Shown: positions 8,242 through 19,729 of the stretch, piece by piece
Layout of the letters: each line of letters starts with the position of its first letter
Numbering within the stretch: position 1 is the first letter of the stretch
From: Paracidovorax cattleyae
GTDB taxonomy: Bacteria; Pseudomonadota; Gammaproteobacteria; Burkholderiales; Burkholderiaceae_C
Direction of reading: 5' to 3'
DNA length: 64,000 bases
NCBI RefSeq assembly: GCF_900104515.1
Contig: NZ_FNJL01000017.1
Coordinates: forward strand, 1-64,000
Position numbers and translations under genes: made by a program
Notes under the pieces: model-generated
What the model was told of the DNA's origin: nothing
Seen by the model: the letters and a program-made list of their open reading frames with translations, nothing else
The model's database searches: none

Positions 8242-9000
8242 ATGGAATGGATCATTGTTTCGCTGGCATCGCTGCTGGCCGGTTTCGTGGATGCGATCGT
8301 GGGCGGCGGCGGGCTCATCCTGGTGCCCGCGCTGTTCGCCACCTTCCCCACCGCGCCCCCGGCGACCATGATGGGCACCAACAAGAGCGGCTCGATCTGG
8401 GGCACGGGCATCGCCACCTGGCAATACAGCCGCCGCGTGCAGATGCGCTGGAAGGCGCTGCTGCCGGCCGCAGCCACCGGCTTCGCAGGCGCGTTCGCCG
8501 GGGCGTGGACCGTGACCGTGGTCCCGGTGGACTTCCTGCGCCGGCTGCTGCCCTTCATCCTGCTGGCCGTGCTGCTCTACACGCTGGCGCGCAAGGACCT
8601 GGGCAAACACCATGCGCCGCGCTTCGAGGGCGGCACCGAAACCCGGGTGGCCTGCCTGATCGGCGCCGCCGTCGGGTTCTACGACGGCTTCTTCGGGCCG
8701 GGCGCGGGCAGCTTCTTCGTGTTCCTGTTCGTGCGCCTGCTGGGCTACGACTTCCTGAACGCCTCGGCCTCGGCCAAGCTGCTCAACATCGCGACCAACG
8801 TCGCGGCACTGATCCTGTTCACGGCCAAGGGCCACGTGTGGTGGCATTTCGCGCTGCCGCTAGCGGTGGCCAACGTGGCGGGCAGCATGCTGGGCACGCA
8901 CATGGCGATGAAGCATGGCACGGGGTTCGTCCGGGGGATCTTCATCGTCGTGGTGGGCGCGCTCATCCTGAAAACCGGTTATGACGGATTCATGAGGTGA
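8242..9000 (+). CDS. TauE/SafE-family membrane exporter
   Basis: This 252-residue integral membrane protein has the TauE/SafE (DUF81) architecture: two repeats of about four helices, each opening with a Gly-rich loop (DAIVGGGGLILVPAL near residue 18 and DGFFGPGAGSFF near 150). Members export sulfite, sulfoacetate and other small organosulfur or organic anions. The substrate here is unknown. The N-terminus MEWIIVSLASLL enters the first helix at once, supporting the start at 8242. Its 3' end overlaps the convergent LysR gene by 11 bases. Confidence 0.85.
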   Translation: MEWIIVSLASLLAGFVDAIVGGGGLILVPALFATFPTAPPATMMGTNKSGSIWGTGIATWQYSRRVQMRWKALLPAAATGFAGAFAGAWTVTVVPVDFLRRLLPFILLAVLLYTLARKDLGKHHAPRFEGGTETRVACLIGAAVGFYDGFFGPGAGSFFVFLFVRLLGYDFLNASASAKLLNIATNVAALILFTAKGHVWWHFALPLAVANVAGSMLGTHMAMKHGTGFVRGIFIVVVGALILKTGYDGFMR

Positions 9001-9913
9001 CATCGCCTGCCGGGCGGGACAGGCGCTCCGCCGCGCGCACGATCTCGTCGATGAACACCTTCACGGCCGGGTGGTCGCGCTCGCCGCGCCGGAAGGCGAC
9101 GGAGATCTCCCGGGCGACGGCCGGGCGCAGGGGCACGGCGCGGATGCCCGGCAGCGGGCGCAGCAGGCGCAGGCCCGGCACCACGGTGACGGCACAGCCG
9201 GCGCCCACCATGGCGGACACCACCTCGAAGCCCAGGGCGCGCACGTCCATGCGCGGCTCGAAGCCTTCCGCGAGGCAGAGGTTGCGCACGAACTCGCCGA
9301 AGCTGCTGGAGGCGGCGTCCATGGCCCAGGGTTCGTCCCGCAGGTCCGCCACGCCCAGCCACGGGCGGGCTGCCAGCGGATGGGTGCCGGGCAACAGCAC
9401 GTGCAGCGAATCCCGGGCCAGCGCCACGAAGCCGCAGCCGTCCTGCCGCCGGTCGCGGCGCAGCGCGAGGTGGTCGATGAGTGCGATGTCGGCGCGCCAG
9501 GAGCCGAGCGCCGCCAGGCCGTCCGCCGGCTCCATTTCCTCCACGGCCAGGCGCAGGCGCGGATAGGCGGCCCGCAACGCCTGGATCGTCTCGGGCAGCA
9601 GCGCGGAGGCGATCGACGGGAACGCCGCCACGCGCAATTCCCCCGCGAGTTCGCGCCGCAGCAGCGCCAGTTCGGACTTCGCCTCGTCCAGCACTGCCAT
9701 CAGGCGCTCCGCGTGCCGCACCAGCGCTTCGCCGCCGGGCGTGAGCCGCACGCCGCGCCCCTGCCGCTCTGTGAGCGCGATGCCCGCCTCCGCCTCCAGC
9801 TGCGCGATCTGCTGCGACACCGCCGAAGGCGTGAGGGCCAGCGCCTCGGCGGCCGCGGCCATGGTGCCGCAGCGGGCCAGTTCGCGCAAGGCGCGCAGGC
9901 GGTTCATGTCCAT
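8990..9913 (-). CDS. LysR-family transcriptional regulator
   Basis: This 307-residue regulator has an N-terminal winged HTH (about residues 3-62: RALRELARCGTMAAAAEALALTPSAVSQQIAQLE) and a LysR substrate-binding domain from about 90. The ATG at 9913 is chosen, with 9907 as a close alternative; the ATG at 9937 is too far upstream of the HTH. It is divergent from sdaA with a 120-base intergenic region, the usual arrangement for a LysR regulator and its target. Regulation of sdaA, perhaps with an amino acid as co-inducer, is inference. Confidence 0.88.
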   Translation of the reverse strand: MDMNRLRALRELARCGTMAAAAEALALTPSAVSQQIAQLEAEAGIALTERQGRGVRLTPGGEALVRHAERLMAVLDEAKSELALLRRELAGELRVAAFPSIASALLPETIQALRAAYPRLRLAVEEMEPADGLAALGSWRADIALIDHLALRRDRRQDGCGFVALARDSLHVLLPGTHPLAARPWLGVADLRDEPWAMDAASSSFGEFVRNLCLAEGFEPRMDVRALGFEVVSAMVGAGCAVTVVPGLRLLRPLPGIRAVPLRPAVAREISVAFRRGERDHPAVKVFIDEIVRAAERLSRPAGDVTS

Positions 9914-10033
9914 GGTTTGCCGGCTTTCGCGATTCAACAGGATCGCTAATGTATTCCCTCACGAAAGATCAGTGGACCTGGCGAAACTTGTTGCTTACGC
10001 TGTGCGCCCATCCGCAGCTTGCACTCCGATCCC

Positions 10034-11422
10034 ATGGCCATCAGCGTCTTCGACCTCTTCAAGATCGGCATCGGTCCGTCCAGCTCCCACACCGTGGGCC
10101 CCATGCGTGCCGCCCGCCTGTTCACCCACGCGCTGGAGCACCAGGGCCTGCTGGCCGCCACCGGGCGCGTGGAGGCGGAGCTCTACGGCTCGCTGGGCGC
10201 CACGGGCAAGGGCCACGGCAGCGACACCGCCGTGCTGCTGGGCCTGTCCGGGCACGAGCCCGACACCGTCGATGTGGACCGCATCGGCAGCTACGTGGCA
10301 GAGATTCGTGCGGGCGGGCGCCTGCCGCTCGCGGGCCGCCACCCGATCGCCTTCGACGAGCCGCGCGACCTGCGCTTCTACGCCCTCAAGACCCTGCCCT
10401 TCCACGCCAACGGGCTGCGGTTCGCCGCGCTCGCCAATTCGGGAGAGTTGCTGCACGAAGCCACCTACTACTCCGTGGGCGGCGGATTCGTGGTGAGCGA
10501 GGCGGTGGCCGCGGACGGTTCGCGGCACAAGGTGGTGGCGCCCGACCCGTCGGTGCTGCCCATGCCCTTCGGCGACGCGGCGGACCTGCTGCGCCTCACG
10601 GCCACGCACGGCCTGGACATCGCAGGGATCATGCGCGCCAACGAGCGGCACTGGCGCACGGACGCGGAGATCGACGCCGGCCTGCTGGCCATCTGGCGCA
10701 CCATGCAGGGCTGCGTCGAGCGCGGCTGCCGCACCGAGGGCCTGCTGCCCGGAGGATTCAAGGTGAAGCGGCGCGCAGCCGGCCTGGCGCAGCGGCTGGG
10801 AACGTTCGATCCCCGTCCGGAAGATCCGCTGCGGGTGCTCGACTGGGTGAACCTCTGGGCACTGGCGGTCAACGAGGAGAACGCCGCCGGCGGCCGCGTG
10901 GTCACCGCCCCGACCAACGGCGCCGCCGGCATCGTGCCGGCCGTGCTGCACTACTACGTGCATACGGCACCCGGCGCCAGCGAGCGCGGCGTGGTGGACT
11001 TCCTGCTCACGGCCGGGGCCATCGGCATCCTCTACAAGCAGAACGCGTCCATCAGCGGCGCGGAAGTCGGCTGCCAGGGCGAGGTGGGAGTGGCCTGCTC
11101 GATGGCGGCAGGCGCGCTGTGCGCGGCACTGGGCGGCACGCCGGCCCAGGCGGAGAACGCGGCCGAGATCGGCATGGAGCACCACCTGGGGCTGACCTGC
11201 GACCCGGTCGGCGGGCTGGTGCAGATCCCGTGCATCGAGCGCAACGCCATCGCCTCGGTCAAGGCGATCAACGCGGCGCGCATGGCGCTGCACGGCGACG
11301 GCACCCACTTCGTGAGCCTGGACCAGGTCATCAAGACCATGCGCGAGACCGGGGCCGACATGCTCACCAAGTACAAGGAGACGGCCCGGGGCGGCCTGGC
11401 GGTGAACATCGTGGAGTGCTGA
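10034..11422 (+). CDS. sdaA: L-serine ammonia-lyase (4Fe-4S serine dehydratase)
   Basis: This enzyme deaminates L-serine to pyruvate and ammonia in the cytoplasm. The 462-residue protein carries the fused beta and alpha chains of type 1 serine dehydratase. The N-terminus [24 protein letters not shown] is diagnostic, and TAPTNGAAG and the Cys-containing [29 protein letters not shown] segments provide the 4Fe-4S ligands. The start at 10034 matches the family N-terminus. Gene length agrees with E. coli SdaA (454 aa). It stands as a single gene divergent from a LysR regulator. Confidence 0.95.
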   Translation: MAISVFDLFKIGIGPSSSHTVGPMRAARLFTHALEHQGLLAATGRVEAELYGSLGATGKGHGSDTAVLLGLSGHEPDTVDVDRIGSYVAEIRAGGRLPLAGRHPIAFDEPRDLRFYALKTLPFHANGLRFAALANSGELLHEATYYSVGGGFVVSEAVAADGSRHKVVAPDPSVLPMPFGDAADLLRLTATHGLDIAGIMRANERHWRTDAEIDAGLLAIWRTMQGCVERGCRTEGLLPGGFKVKRRAAGLAQRLGTFDPRPEDPLRVLDWVNLWALAVNEENAAGGRVVTAPTNGAAGIVPAVLHYYVHTAPGASERGVVDFLLTAGAIGILYKQNASISGAEVGCQGEVGVACSMAAGALCAALGGTPAQAENAAEIGMEHHLGLTCDPVGGLVQIPCIERNAIASVKAINAARMALHGDGTHFVSLDQVIKTMRETGADMLTKYKETARGGLAVNIVEC

Positions 11423-11496
11423 AGGCCGCGCAGGTCCGCTTCTTGCTGGGCCGTGTAGCCGCTCCATGCGGCACCGGACCATCCGCATTTTCGAGA

Positions 11497-11526
11497 GGGC
11501 ATGGCGCCATGCCCCGTCTTTATAAT
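11497..11526 (+). promoter_or_regulatory. Perfect palindrome overlapping a consensus -10 region
   Basis: GGGCATGGCGCCATGCCC at 11497-11514 is a perfect 18-bp palindrome. Six bases further is TATAAT at 11521-11526, an exact -10 consensus. The palindrome covers the place where the -35 hexamer should be; no TTGACA-like box is visible. This is the geometry of a repressor operator or of an activator-dependent promoter for the amino-acid transporter genes that start at 11636. The cognate regulator is unknown. Confidence 0.5.
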
Positions 11527-11571
11527 GTGTCCACTCCGTGACGCCCGACCCCGGGCGGCGGGTCCACCATG

Positions 11572-11604
11572 TCCGGCTTCGCCACACGCCAAGCCGGATT
11601 TTTT
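11572..11604 (+). terminator. Intrinsic terminator in the leader of the amino-acid ABC transporter
   Basis: An 8-bp stem (TCCGGCTT at 11572-11579 with AAGCCGGA at 11591-11598) and an 11-base loop are followed by six T at 11599-11604. It lies between the TATAAT element at 11521 and the transporter start at 11636, so it may act as an attenuator. The alternative is that it ends the sdaA transcript, 150 bases upstream. Sequence alone does not decide. Confidence 0.65.
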
Positions 11605-11635
11605 GTACCCTGTCCCACCCCACCAGGAACCGCAG

Positions 11636-12403
11636 ATGAAGATTCTCAAGACGATGGCCACCGCCGCCGTGGCACTGTGCGCAGCCTTCTCGGCACAGGC
11701 CCGCCCGATCGACGCCATCCAGAAGGACGGCAAGATCATCATCGCCACGGAGGGGCAGTTCGCGCCCTTCAACTATTTCAAGGGCACGGAGCTCACGGGC
11801 TTCGAGGTCGAGGTCGCCAACCTGGTGGCCAAGAAGATGAATCTGAAGGTGGAATGGAAGACGCTGGGCTTCGACGCCCTGCTGACCGGCCTCGCGCAGG
11901 ACCGCTGGGACGTTGCCATCGCCTCGCACGGCGTGACGGAAGAGCGCTCCAAGGCCGTCACCTTCGCCACGCCCCACTACTGCTCCGGCGGCATGGTGAT
12001 TTCCATGGACCCGGCCATCCGCGCGGGCAAGGACCTCGCCGGCAAGGTGGTGGCCGTGCAGACCGGCACGAGCTACCTCGAGAACGTGAAGAAGGTGCCG
12101 GGCGTGAAGGACGTGAAGAACTTCCCGACCGACGTGGACGCCCGCAGCGCCCTCACGTCCAAGCGCGTGGACGCCTGGGTGACCGACAAGTTCGTGGCCA
12201 AGGAAGTCGCCGCCAAGAACCCCAAGGCAGGCCTGAAGCTCGGCGACATGCTCTTCATCGAGAAGATCGCCCCGGCCGTGGCCAAGGGCAACACCGGCCT
12301 GGCCGATGCCTGGAACAAGGCCTTCGCCGAGATCCAGGCCGACGGCAGCTATGCCGCCGTGTCCAAGAAGTACTTCAACGAAGACGTCCGCTGCACTCCC
12401 TGA
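11636..12403 (+). CDS. Polar amino-acid ABC transporter, periplasmic binding protein
   Basis: The 255-residue precursor has a signal peptide (MKILKTMATAAVALCAAFSAQA, cleavage near 22) and a family 3 solute-binding domain. Conserved segments include FAPFNYFKGTELTGFEVEVA, WDVAIASHGVTEERSK and the C-terminal Ala/Lys-rich closing helix. Such proteins bind one or a few polar amino acids (His, Arg, Gln, Glu, Cys) and deliver them to the permease encoded next. Ligand specificity is not determinable here. It is first of a three-gene unit with a 62-base gap to the permease. Confidence 0.9.
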   Translation: MKILKTMATAAVALCAAFSAQARPIDAIQKDGKIIIATEGQFAPFNYFKGTELTGFEVEVANLVAKKMNLKVEWKTLGFDALLTGLAQDRWDVAIASHGVTEERSKAVTFATPHYCSGGMVISMDPAIRAGKDLAGKVVAVQTGTSYLENVKKVPGVKDVKNFPTDVDARSALTSKRVDAWVTDKFVAKEVAAKNPKAGLKLGDMLFIEKIAPAVAKGNTGLADAWNKAFAEIQADGSYAAVSKKYFNEDVRCTP

Positions 12404-12465
12404 TCCCTGACCGCCGGCCGGCGCCCTGACGCGGCGCCGCGGCCGGCCTTCCGGACGCTTTCTCC

Positions 12466-13244
12466 ATGCTCACCGCTCTTTGGCCCCGGCACTGGAGCCG
12501 CCAGCAGCGCAGCAATGCGACGCTGGTCTCGGCCCTGGTGCTGATGGTGCTGGCCCTGGCCCTGCTCGGCCAGGCCCTCTCCTTACTCCCCGACCCCATC
12601 GGCCCCAACGCGCAGGCCTTCGCCGACGGCGCGCGCACCACGCTCTGGCTCACGCTAGTGAGCGGGTTCTGCGGCCTCGTGCTCGGCACCGGCGCGGCCC
12701 TGGCCCGCACCGCGCGCTGGACGCCGCTGCGCTGGGCGGCCCGCTTCTACATCTGGGTGATCCGCGGCACGCCGCTGCTGGTGCAGATCCTGTTCGTGTA
12801 TTTCGCGCTGCCGGTGCTGGTGCCGGGGCTCAACCTGCCCGACTTCGCCGCCGCCGTGGTGGCACTGGGCCTGAACGTGGGCGCCTACAACTCCGAAGCC
12901 ATCCGCGCCGGGCTGCTGGCCGTGCCGCGCGGGCAGACCGAGGCGGCGCGCGCCCTGGGGCTGTCGCGCACGCATGTCTTCTTCGACGTGGTGTTCCCCC
13001 AGGCGTTCAAGATCTCGCTGCCGCCGCTGGTGAGCAACTTCGTGGCGCTGCTCAAGGACTCCTCCCTCGCCTACGCGATCGGCGTGGTGGAGCTGACCAA
13101 CGTGGGCAACCGCATCCAGTCGGCCACCTTCCAGCCGATCGCCACGCTCTCCACCGTGGCCATCACCTACCTGCTGCTGACGACCCTGGTGACCCAGGTG
13201 TCCAACGCGATCGAGCACCGCTTCGACGTGGAGGGCCGCGCCCA

Positions 13245-13248
<4 letters not shown>
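12466..13248 (+). CDS. Polar amino-acid ABC transporter permease (HisM/GlnP type)
   Basis: This 260-residue inner-membrane protein has the His/Glu/Gln/Arg permease fold (HEQRo) with about five helices and an ABC permease EAA loop in [24 protein letters not shown] (about 144-167). The conserved [17 protein letters not shown] stretch is the family hallmark. Only one permease gene is present, so a homodimer is likely. The stop overlaps the ATPase start (ATGA), coupling their translation. Confidence 0.92.
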
Positions 13249-14003
<755 letters not shown>

Positions 14004-14008
14004 CCGCC

Positions 14009-14902
14009 TTGCGCTCCGAACGCCAGGGCCTGCTGGCCCTCCTCCTCGTCACCATGGTCTGGGGAACGACCTTCCCCGCGATGAAGATGCTGTCCGCGCA
14101 CCTGGACGCGCTGCAGATCATCTGGATGCGCTTTGCCATCGCGCTGGCCGTGCTCAGCCCGATGTGGCGCGGCATGCGCCGCGCCGAGTTCGGCTGGGGG
14201 TTGATGCTGGGCGCCCTCCTGTTCCTGGCGTTCTGGCTGCAGATCGAGGGCCTGGCGCGCACCAGCAGCAACCGCAACGCCTTCGTCACCGGCCTGAACG
14301 TGCTGGTCGTGCCGCTGCTGGCCATGGCCGTGCTGGGCCGGCGCTACGGCTGGACGCTGTGGGCCGCCTGCGGCATGGCGCTGGCGGGCATGGGCCTGAT
14401 GTTCCACGAGAACGAACCCTGGAGCCTGGGCGATACGCTCACCCTGGCCAGCACGGTGTTCTACGCCATCTACATCCTCGCGCTGGAGGAGTGCGCGCGC
14501 CGCACGGCCGGCGCGCCGCTGCGGGCCACGCGCATGGCGGCCATGCAGGCGCTGGTGATGTTCGGTGCTGCCACGGTGCTGGTGGGCGTACGCCATGGCG
14601 GCTATGCCACGCCGATGGCGCAGATCGCGCAGCTGCCGGGCGATGCGTGGAGTGCCGTGGCCTACCTGGGCGTGGTGGCCAGCGTGCTGGTGGTCACGCT
14701 GCAGGCCTGGGGCCAGCAGCGCGTGGACGCCATGCGCAGCGCCATCGTATTCGGCCTGGAGCCGGTGTTCGCTGCGCTCACGGCCTGGGTGCTGATCGGC
14801 GAGCGCCTGGGCGGGGCCGGCGTGTGCGGGGCGGCGCTCATCGTCGGTGCGCTGATCGTGAGCCAGCTGCAGCCGCCGCGCGCGCCCCAGGCCGCCGGCT
14901 GA
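14009..14902 (+). CDS. EamA/DMT-superfamily permease
   Basis: This 297-residue protein has about ten hydrophobic helices and two EamA repeats, with the first beginning LLLVTMVWGTTFPAMKML. DMT permeases export metabolites such as amino acids; the substrate is unknown. The frame begins with a TTG at 14009, five bases after the ATPase stop. This start is favoured because it keeps the first helix complete, whereas the first ATG (14054) would cut into it. Co-transcription with the amino-acid ABC genes is plausible from spacing. It converges on mrdA. Confidence 0.82.
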   Translation: MRSERQGLLALLLVTMVWGTTFPAMKMLSAHLDALQIIWMRFAIALAVLSPMWRGMRRAEFGWGLMLGALLFLAFWLQIEGLARTSSNRNAFVTGLNVLVVPLLAMAVLGRRYGWTLWAACGMALAGMGLMFHENEPWSLGDTLTLASTVFYAIYILALEECARRTAGAPLRATRMAAMQALVMFGAATVLVGVRHGGYATPMAQIAQLPGDAWSAVAYLGVVASVLVVTLQAWGQQRVDAMRSAIVFGLEPVFAALTAWVLIGERLGGAGVCGAALIVGALIVSQLQPPRAPQAAG

Positions 14903-14923
14903 AAGGCCGCGATCGCCGTTCCG

Positions 14924-16870
14924 TCAGGGCGCCGGGGCCGTCACCTGCACCTCGGCCGCGCGGCGCGGCGTGCCCATGGGCGCGCCGGCCTGGCCCTTGG
15001 CCACGGCCGCCAGGTCCTGCTCGTTGGGATAGTCGCCCTGGAGCCAGTAGTCGAACACGCGGCGCACGATGGGCGCCGCCGCCGCGGCACCGAAGCCCGC
15101 GTTCTCGACGATCACCGCCACCGCGATGCGCGGGCTCTCGGCCGGCGCGAAGGCGGCGAACAGGGAATGGTCGCGCTGATGCTCTTCCAATGACTTGGCG
15201 TTGTATTTCACGTTCTGGCCGAGGCTCACGGCCTGCGCGGTGCCGGTCTTGCCGGCCGCGGTGTACGGAGCGCCCGCGAACACGCGCGTGCCCGTGCCGG
15301 CCTTGATCACGGCCGTGAGGCCGTTGCGCACGATCTCGAGGTTGCGGGGCGAATAGCCCAGGTTCTGGCCGGGCGGCTGCTGCACTTCCGTGACCGCGCC
15401 CGTGACGGTGTCGCGCACGGCCTTCACGAGGTGCGGGCGGTAGCGGATGCCGCCGTTGGCCAGCGTGGCCTCGGCCGAGGCCAGCTGCAGCATGGTGAAG
15501 CTGTTGTAGCCCTGCCCGATGCCGAGGGACACGGTTTCGCCCGAGTACCAGCGCTTCATCTCCGGGCGCTTGTAGGTATTGCGCTTCCACTCGGTGCTGG
15601 GCAGCACGCCGCGCACCTCGCCGTTGAGGTCGATGCCCGTGATCTGGCCGAAGCCCAGCGGCTTCATGAAGTCGTGGATGGTGTCCACGCCCATGTCCAC
15701 GGCCAGCGAATAGAAGTAGGTGTTGCTCGAGAACTGGATGGCGCGCACCATGTCCACGCCGCCCAGGCCGCCTTCGTGGCTGCGGAAGGTGTGGCCGCCG
15801 TAGGTGTAGAAACCCGGGTCGTTGTACACCTGCGTGGGCGAGCGCTTGTTCAGTTGCAGCGCGCCGAGCGCCATGAAGGGCTTGTAGGTCGAGCCGGGCG
15901 GATAGGTGCCGCGCAGCGCGCGGTTGAGCAGCGGCTTGTCGATCGATTCGTTGAGCGCCTGCCAGTTCTCCGCATCGATGCCTTCCACGAACAGGTTCGG
16001 GTCGAAGGTCGGCTTGGACACCAGCGCGAGGACCTCGCCGTTGCGCGGGTCGATGGCCACCAGCGCGCCGCGGCGGTCGCCGAACATGTCCTCCACCAGT
16101 TTCTGCAGCTTGATGTCCAGCGACAGCATCACCGTGTTGCCCGGCGTGGCCGGATGGCTCGCGAGGCGCCGTACCGCATGGCCGCCGGCCGAGGTCTCCA
16201 TGCGCTCCACGCCGGTCTGGCCGTGCAGCGTGGTCTCCTGGCTCTGCTCGATGCCGAGCTTGCCGATATGGTCGGTGCCGCGGTAGTTGGCCGCGTCCTC
16301 GGAATCCTCGATGCGCTCCTTCTCGCGCTGGTTGATGCGGCCGATGTAGCCGATCGCGTGGCTGCCGATGTCGCCCAGCGGGTAGTTGCGGAAGAGCCGC
16401 GCCTTGATGTCCACGCCCGGGAACCGGTAGCGCTGGGCGGTGAAGCGGGCGACCTCCTGGTCCGAGAGGCGCGTGCGGATCGGCAGCGACTCGAAGCTGC
16501 GCGACTCCTCCATGAGCCGCTTGAAGCGGCGCCGGTCGCGTGCGTGGATTTCCACGACCTTGGCCAGCTCGTCGATCGTCTCTTCCAGGCCGTCCACCTT
16601 CGAGGGCGTGATCTCCAGGGTGTAGGCCGAATAGTTGGTGGCCAGCACGATGCCGTTGCGGTCCTGGATGAGCCCGCGGTTGGGCACGATCGGAACGACC
16701 GCGGTGCGGTTGCTCTCGGCCTGGTCGGCGAGGTCTTCATGGCGAACCACCTGCAGCACCAGCAGGCGCGACACGATGAGGCACATGGCGAGCAGCACCA
16801 CGAAGCCCACGACGAAAACGCGCAGGCGGAACCGCGAGAGATCGGCCTCGGTATTGCGCAGCTCGGTCAT
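14924..16870 (-). CDS. mrdA: Penicillin-binding protein 2, elongation-specific transpeptidase
   Basis: This is the class B transpeptidase that cross-links peptidoglycan during rod elongation, partnering RodA and MreCD. The 648-residue protein has a short cytoplasmic N-terminus, one membrane anchor (about 17-37), a dimerisation/pedestal region and a C-terminal transpeptidase domain. That domain holds STYK (Ser327 nucleophile, Lys330), SSN in FSSNTYFY and KTGTAQ (Lys541). MTELRN at 16870 is the start; longer frames run into mreD without family similarity. It is the last gene of the mreBCD-mrdA cluster, 34 bases after mreD. The usual next gene rodA is not present downstream. Confidence 0.95.
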   Translation of the reverse strand: MTELRNTEADLSRFRLRVFVVGFVVLLAMCLIVSRLLVLQVVRHEDLADQAESNRTAVVPIVPNRGLIQDRNGIVLATNYSAYTLEITPSKVDGLEETIDELAKVVEIHARDRRRFKRLMEESRSFESLPIRTRLSDQEVARFTAQRYRFPGVDIKARLFRNYPLGDIGSHAIGYIGRINQREKERIEDSEDAANYRGTDHIGKLGIEQSQETTLHGQTGVERMETSAGGHAVRRLASHPATPGNTVMLSLDIKLQKLVEDMFGDRRGALVAIDPRNGEVLALVSKPTFDPNLFVEGIDAENWQALNESIDKPLLNRALRGTYPPGSTYKPFMALGALQLNKRSPTQVYNDPGFYTYGGHTFRSHEGGLGGVDMVRAIQFSSNTYFYSLAVDMGVDTIHDFMKPLGFGQITGIDLNGEVRGVLPSTEWKRNTYKRPEMKRWYSGETVSLGIGQGYNSFTMLQLASAEATLANGGIRYRPHLVKAVRDTVTGAVTEVQQPPGQNLGYSPRNLEIVRNGLTAVIKAGTGTRVFAGAPYTAAGKTGTAQAVSLGQNVKYNAKSLEEHQRDHSLFAAFAPAESPRIAVAVIVENAGFGAAAAAPIVRRVFDYWLQGDYPNEQDLAAVAKGQAGAPMGTPRRAAEVQVTAPAP

Positions 16871-16904
16871 GTCGGCAGGGCGGAATGAAAAGAGAAGGGC
16901 CGCG

Positions 16905-17423
16905 TCAGAGCGGCCGGTTCTCGTCGCGGTCGGGCGGGCGGCGCTGCGGCGCGAGCAGCACCCAGCTGGCGAGCGGCCACAGCAGCGCCTCGATCGCGGG
17001 GGCGACCAGTCCCGGCAGCCCGGGCAGGATGCCGCCCGACACCATGCGCACGAGCAGCTCGATCGCATGCGCGGCCAGGAACAGGGGCAGCACCTGCAGC
17101 GCCTGGGAGAACGGGCTGAACCACAGCAGGCGCCGGTGCAGGTAGATGGCGCCGAACATCATGGCGCAGTAGGCCAGCGCATGCTGCCCGAGCAGCGCGG
17201 TCTGGTACACGTCCATGCACAGGCCCATGGCGAACGCGACGGTCATGCCCACGCGCTGGGGCTGGTGCACGCCCCAGAAGACGAGCAGCACCATGACGAG
17301 GTCGGGCGTCCACACCACGCGCCCGAGGGGCAGCATGTTGAACGCCAGCGCCACCAGCAGGCTGGCCGCGATGAAGGCGGGACGCACGGGCATCAGCAGC
17401 TGCTCGCCGCGGGGCATGATCAT
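16905..17423 (-). CDS. mreD: Rod shape-determining protein MreD
   Basis: This 172-residue polytopic membrane protein is part of the elongasome and links MreC to the cytoplasmic MreB filament. It shows about five hydrophobic helices and the MreD-typical MGLCMDVYQTALLGQHALAY segment. The ATG at 17423 overlaps the mreC stop as ATGA; a second in-frame ATG at 17417 is possible. A proline/arginine-rich tail (QRRPPDRDENRPL) ends the protein. Length is normal for the family (160-175 aa). Confidence 0.92.
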   Translation of the reverse strand: MIMPRGEQLLMPVRPAFIAASLLVALAFNMLPLGRVVWTPDLVMVLLVFWGVHQPQRVGMTVAFAMGLCMDVYQTALLGQHALAYCAMMFGAIYLHRRLLWFSPFSQALQVLPLFLAAHAIELLVRMVSGGILPGLPGLVAPAIEALLWPLASWVLLAPQRRPPDRDENRPL

Positions 17424-18340
17424 CGGCGGCCTCCCTTGCGGGCCGGTGCGGGCTCGGCGGCGGGCGGGCGCTCGGGCAGGCCCGCATCGAGCGGCTGCAG
17501 CACCATGACGTGGCGCGCGCCCTGCGCCTGCGCCAGGGGCGCGCAGTAGATGCGGGCGAAGGCGGAGTCGGCGCGGCGCTCCACGCGCACGATGCGGGCC
17601 ACGGGCAGGCCCGGCGGATAGAGCCCGTCCACCCCGCTGGTGGTGAGCAGGTCGCCTTCCTGCACGTCGGCGTTGCTGGGCATGAAGCGCAGTTCCATCC
17701 CTCCGCCATGCGCGATGACGGGGTCTCCGTAGGCCACGCCTCGCGCGCCCGTGCGCACGTTCATGACCGGAATGGCCTGGTCGCGGTCGATGAGCAGGGT
17801 GACTTCGCTCAGCAGCGGATGCACCCGCGTCACCTGGCCCAGCATGCCGGACTCGTCCATCACCGGCGAGCCGAGCGCGATACCGGCCATCTGGCCTTGG
17901 TCGATCATCACCCGGCGGGTGTAGGGATCGGCGGCGTCGTAGATCACCTGCGCGGCCTTGGCGGGGGTCTGCAGCCGGTCGCGCAGCTGCAGCAGTTTGC
18001 GCAGGCGCTCGTTCTCCTGCAGGAGCTGGTCGGCCTGGTTGGCGCGCTGGGCCATGGCCACCATGTTGCGCCGCGCGGCATCCACCTCGGCCTGGGCGGA
18101 CTCCATGGTGCGCAAGTAGGCCATGCCGCCGCCCACGAACTCCACGGGCTGCAGCATCACCCACTGCACCGGGTAGAGCGCCACGGCGATGGCCTTGCGC
18201 AGCGGCTCGGTGACGTGGAAGCGGGCGTCCGCCACCATGAGGAACAGCGCCAGCGCGCCGCACAGCGCGAAGCGGGCGCGCGGCGACGGGCCCTGCTTGA
18301 AGAAAGACGGCGCGGTCCGTTCGAGGGTACCGATGGGCAT
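17420..18340 (-). CDS. mreC: Rod shape-determining protein MreC
   Basis: This 306-residue bitopic protein has a cytoplasmic N-terminus, one membrane helix at about 24-42, a periplasmic coiled coil at about 78-125 and the beta-rich MreC domain (about 130-280, with ITSGVDGLYPPGLPVARI-like segment). It binds PBP2 and activates it. The C-terminus is Pro/Ala-rich. It lies 139 bases after mreB and overlaps mreD by ATGA, so mreC-mreD-mrdA form a tight unit. Confidence 0.94.
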   Translation of the reverse strand: MPIGTLERTAPSFFKQGPSPRARFALCGALALFLMVADARFHVTEPLRKAIAVALYPVQWVMLQPVEFVGGGMAYLRTMESAQAEVDAARRNMVAMAQRANQADQLLQENERLRKLLQLRDRLQTPAKAAQVIYDAADPYTRRVMIDQGQMAGIALGSPVMDESGMLGQVTRVHPLLSEVTLLIDRDQAIPVMNVRTGARGVAYGDPVIAHGGGMELRFMPSNADVQEGDLLTTSGVDGLYPPGLPVARIVRVERRADSAFARIYCAPLAQAQGARHVMVLQPLDAGLPERPPAAEPAPARKGGRR

Positions 18341-18479
18341 GGCGGTAGGGAACAGCCGCTGGGAATGTCAGGAGGAACGGGGCCGCGCGAACGCGAAACC
18401 GGAACCGGCGGCGCGCAGGCCCGGGGGCCGGCCTGCCCGGCCGGCGGACCCGCAGCCTCCGACCGGCGGCATGGTCATG

Positions 18480-19523
<1,044 letters not shown>

Positions 19524-19729
19524 TCAAAAATTCCTCTCGGGCACGGCATGCACGTCGGCCTGCCATCGCCGGGTGTTTAGGGGGTGTTTGTTGGCTTTTT
19601 TCGCACAATGACCGGCGGTTGGGAGGGTATTGCGGCAAAGCCGGGATAATACCGCATCCCCTGTGAATAACTTCCGCCCGCCCCTGCGCGGGCGCAGCTT
19701 TACATCCCGTTTCCGGACCTGTTTTCCCT

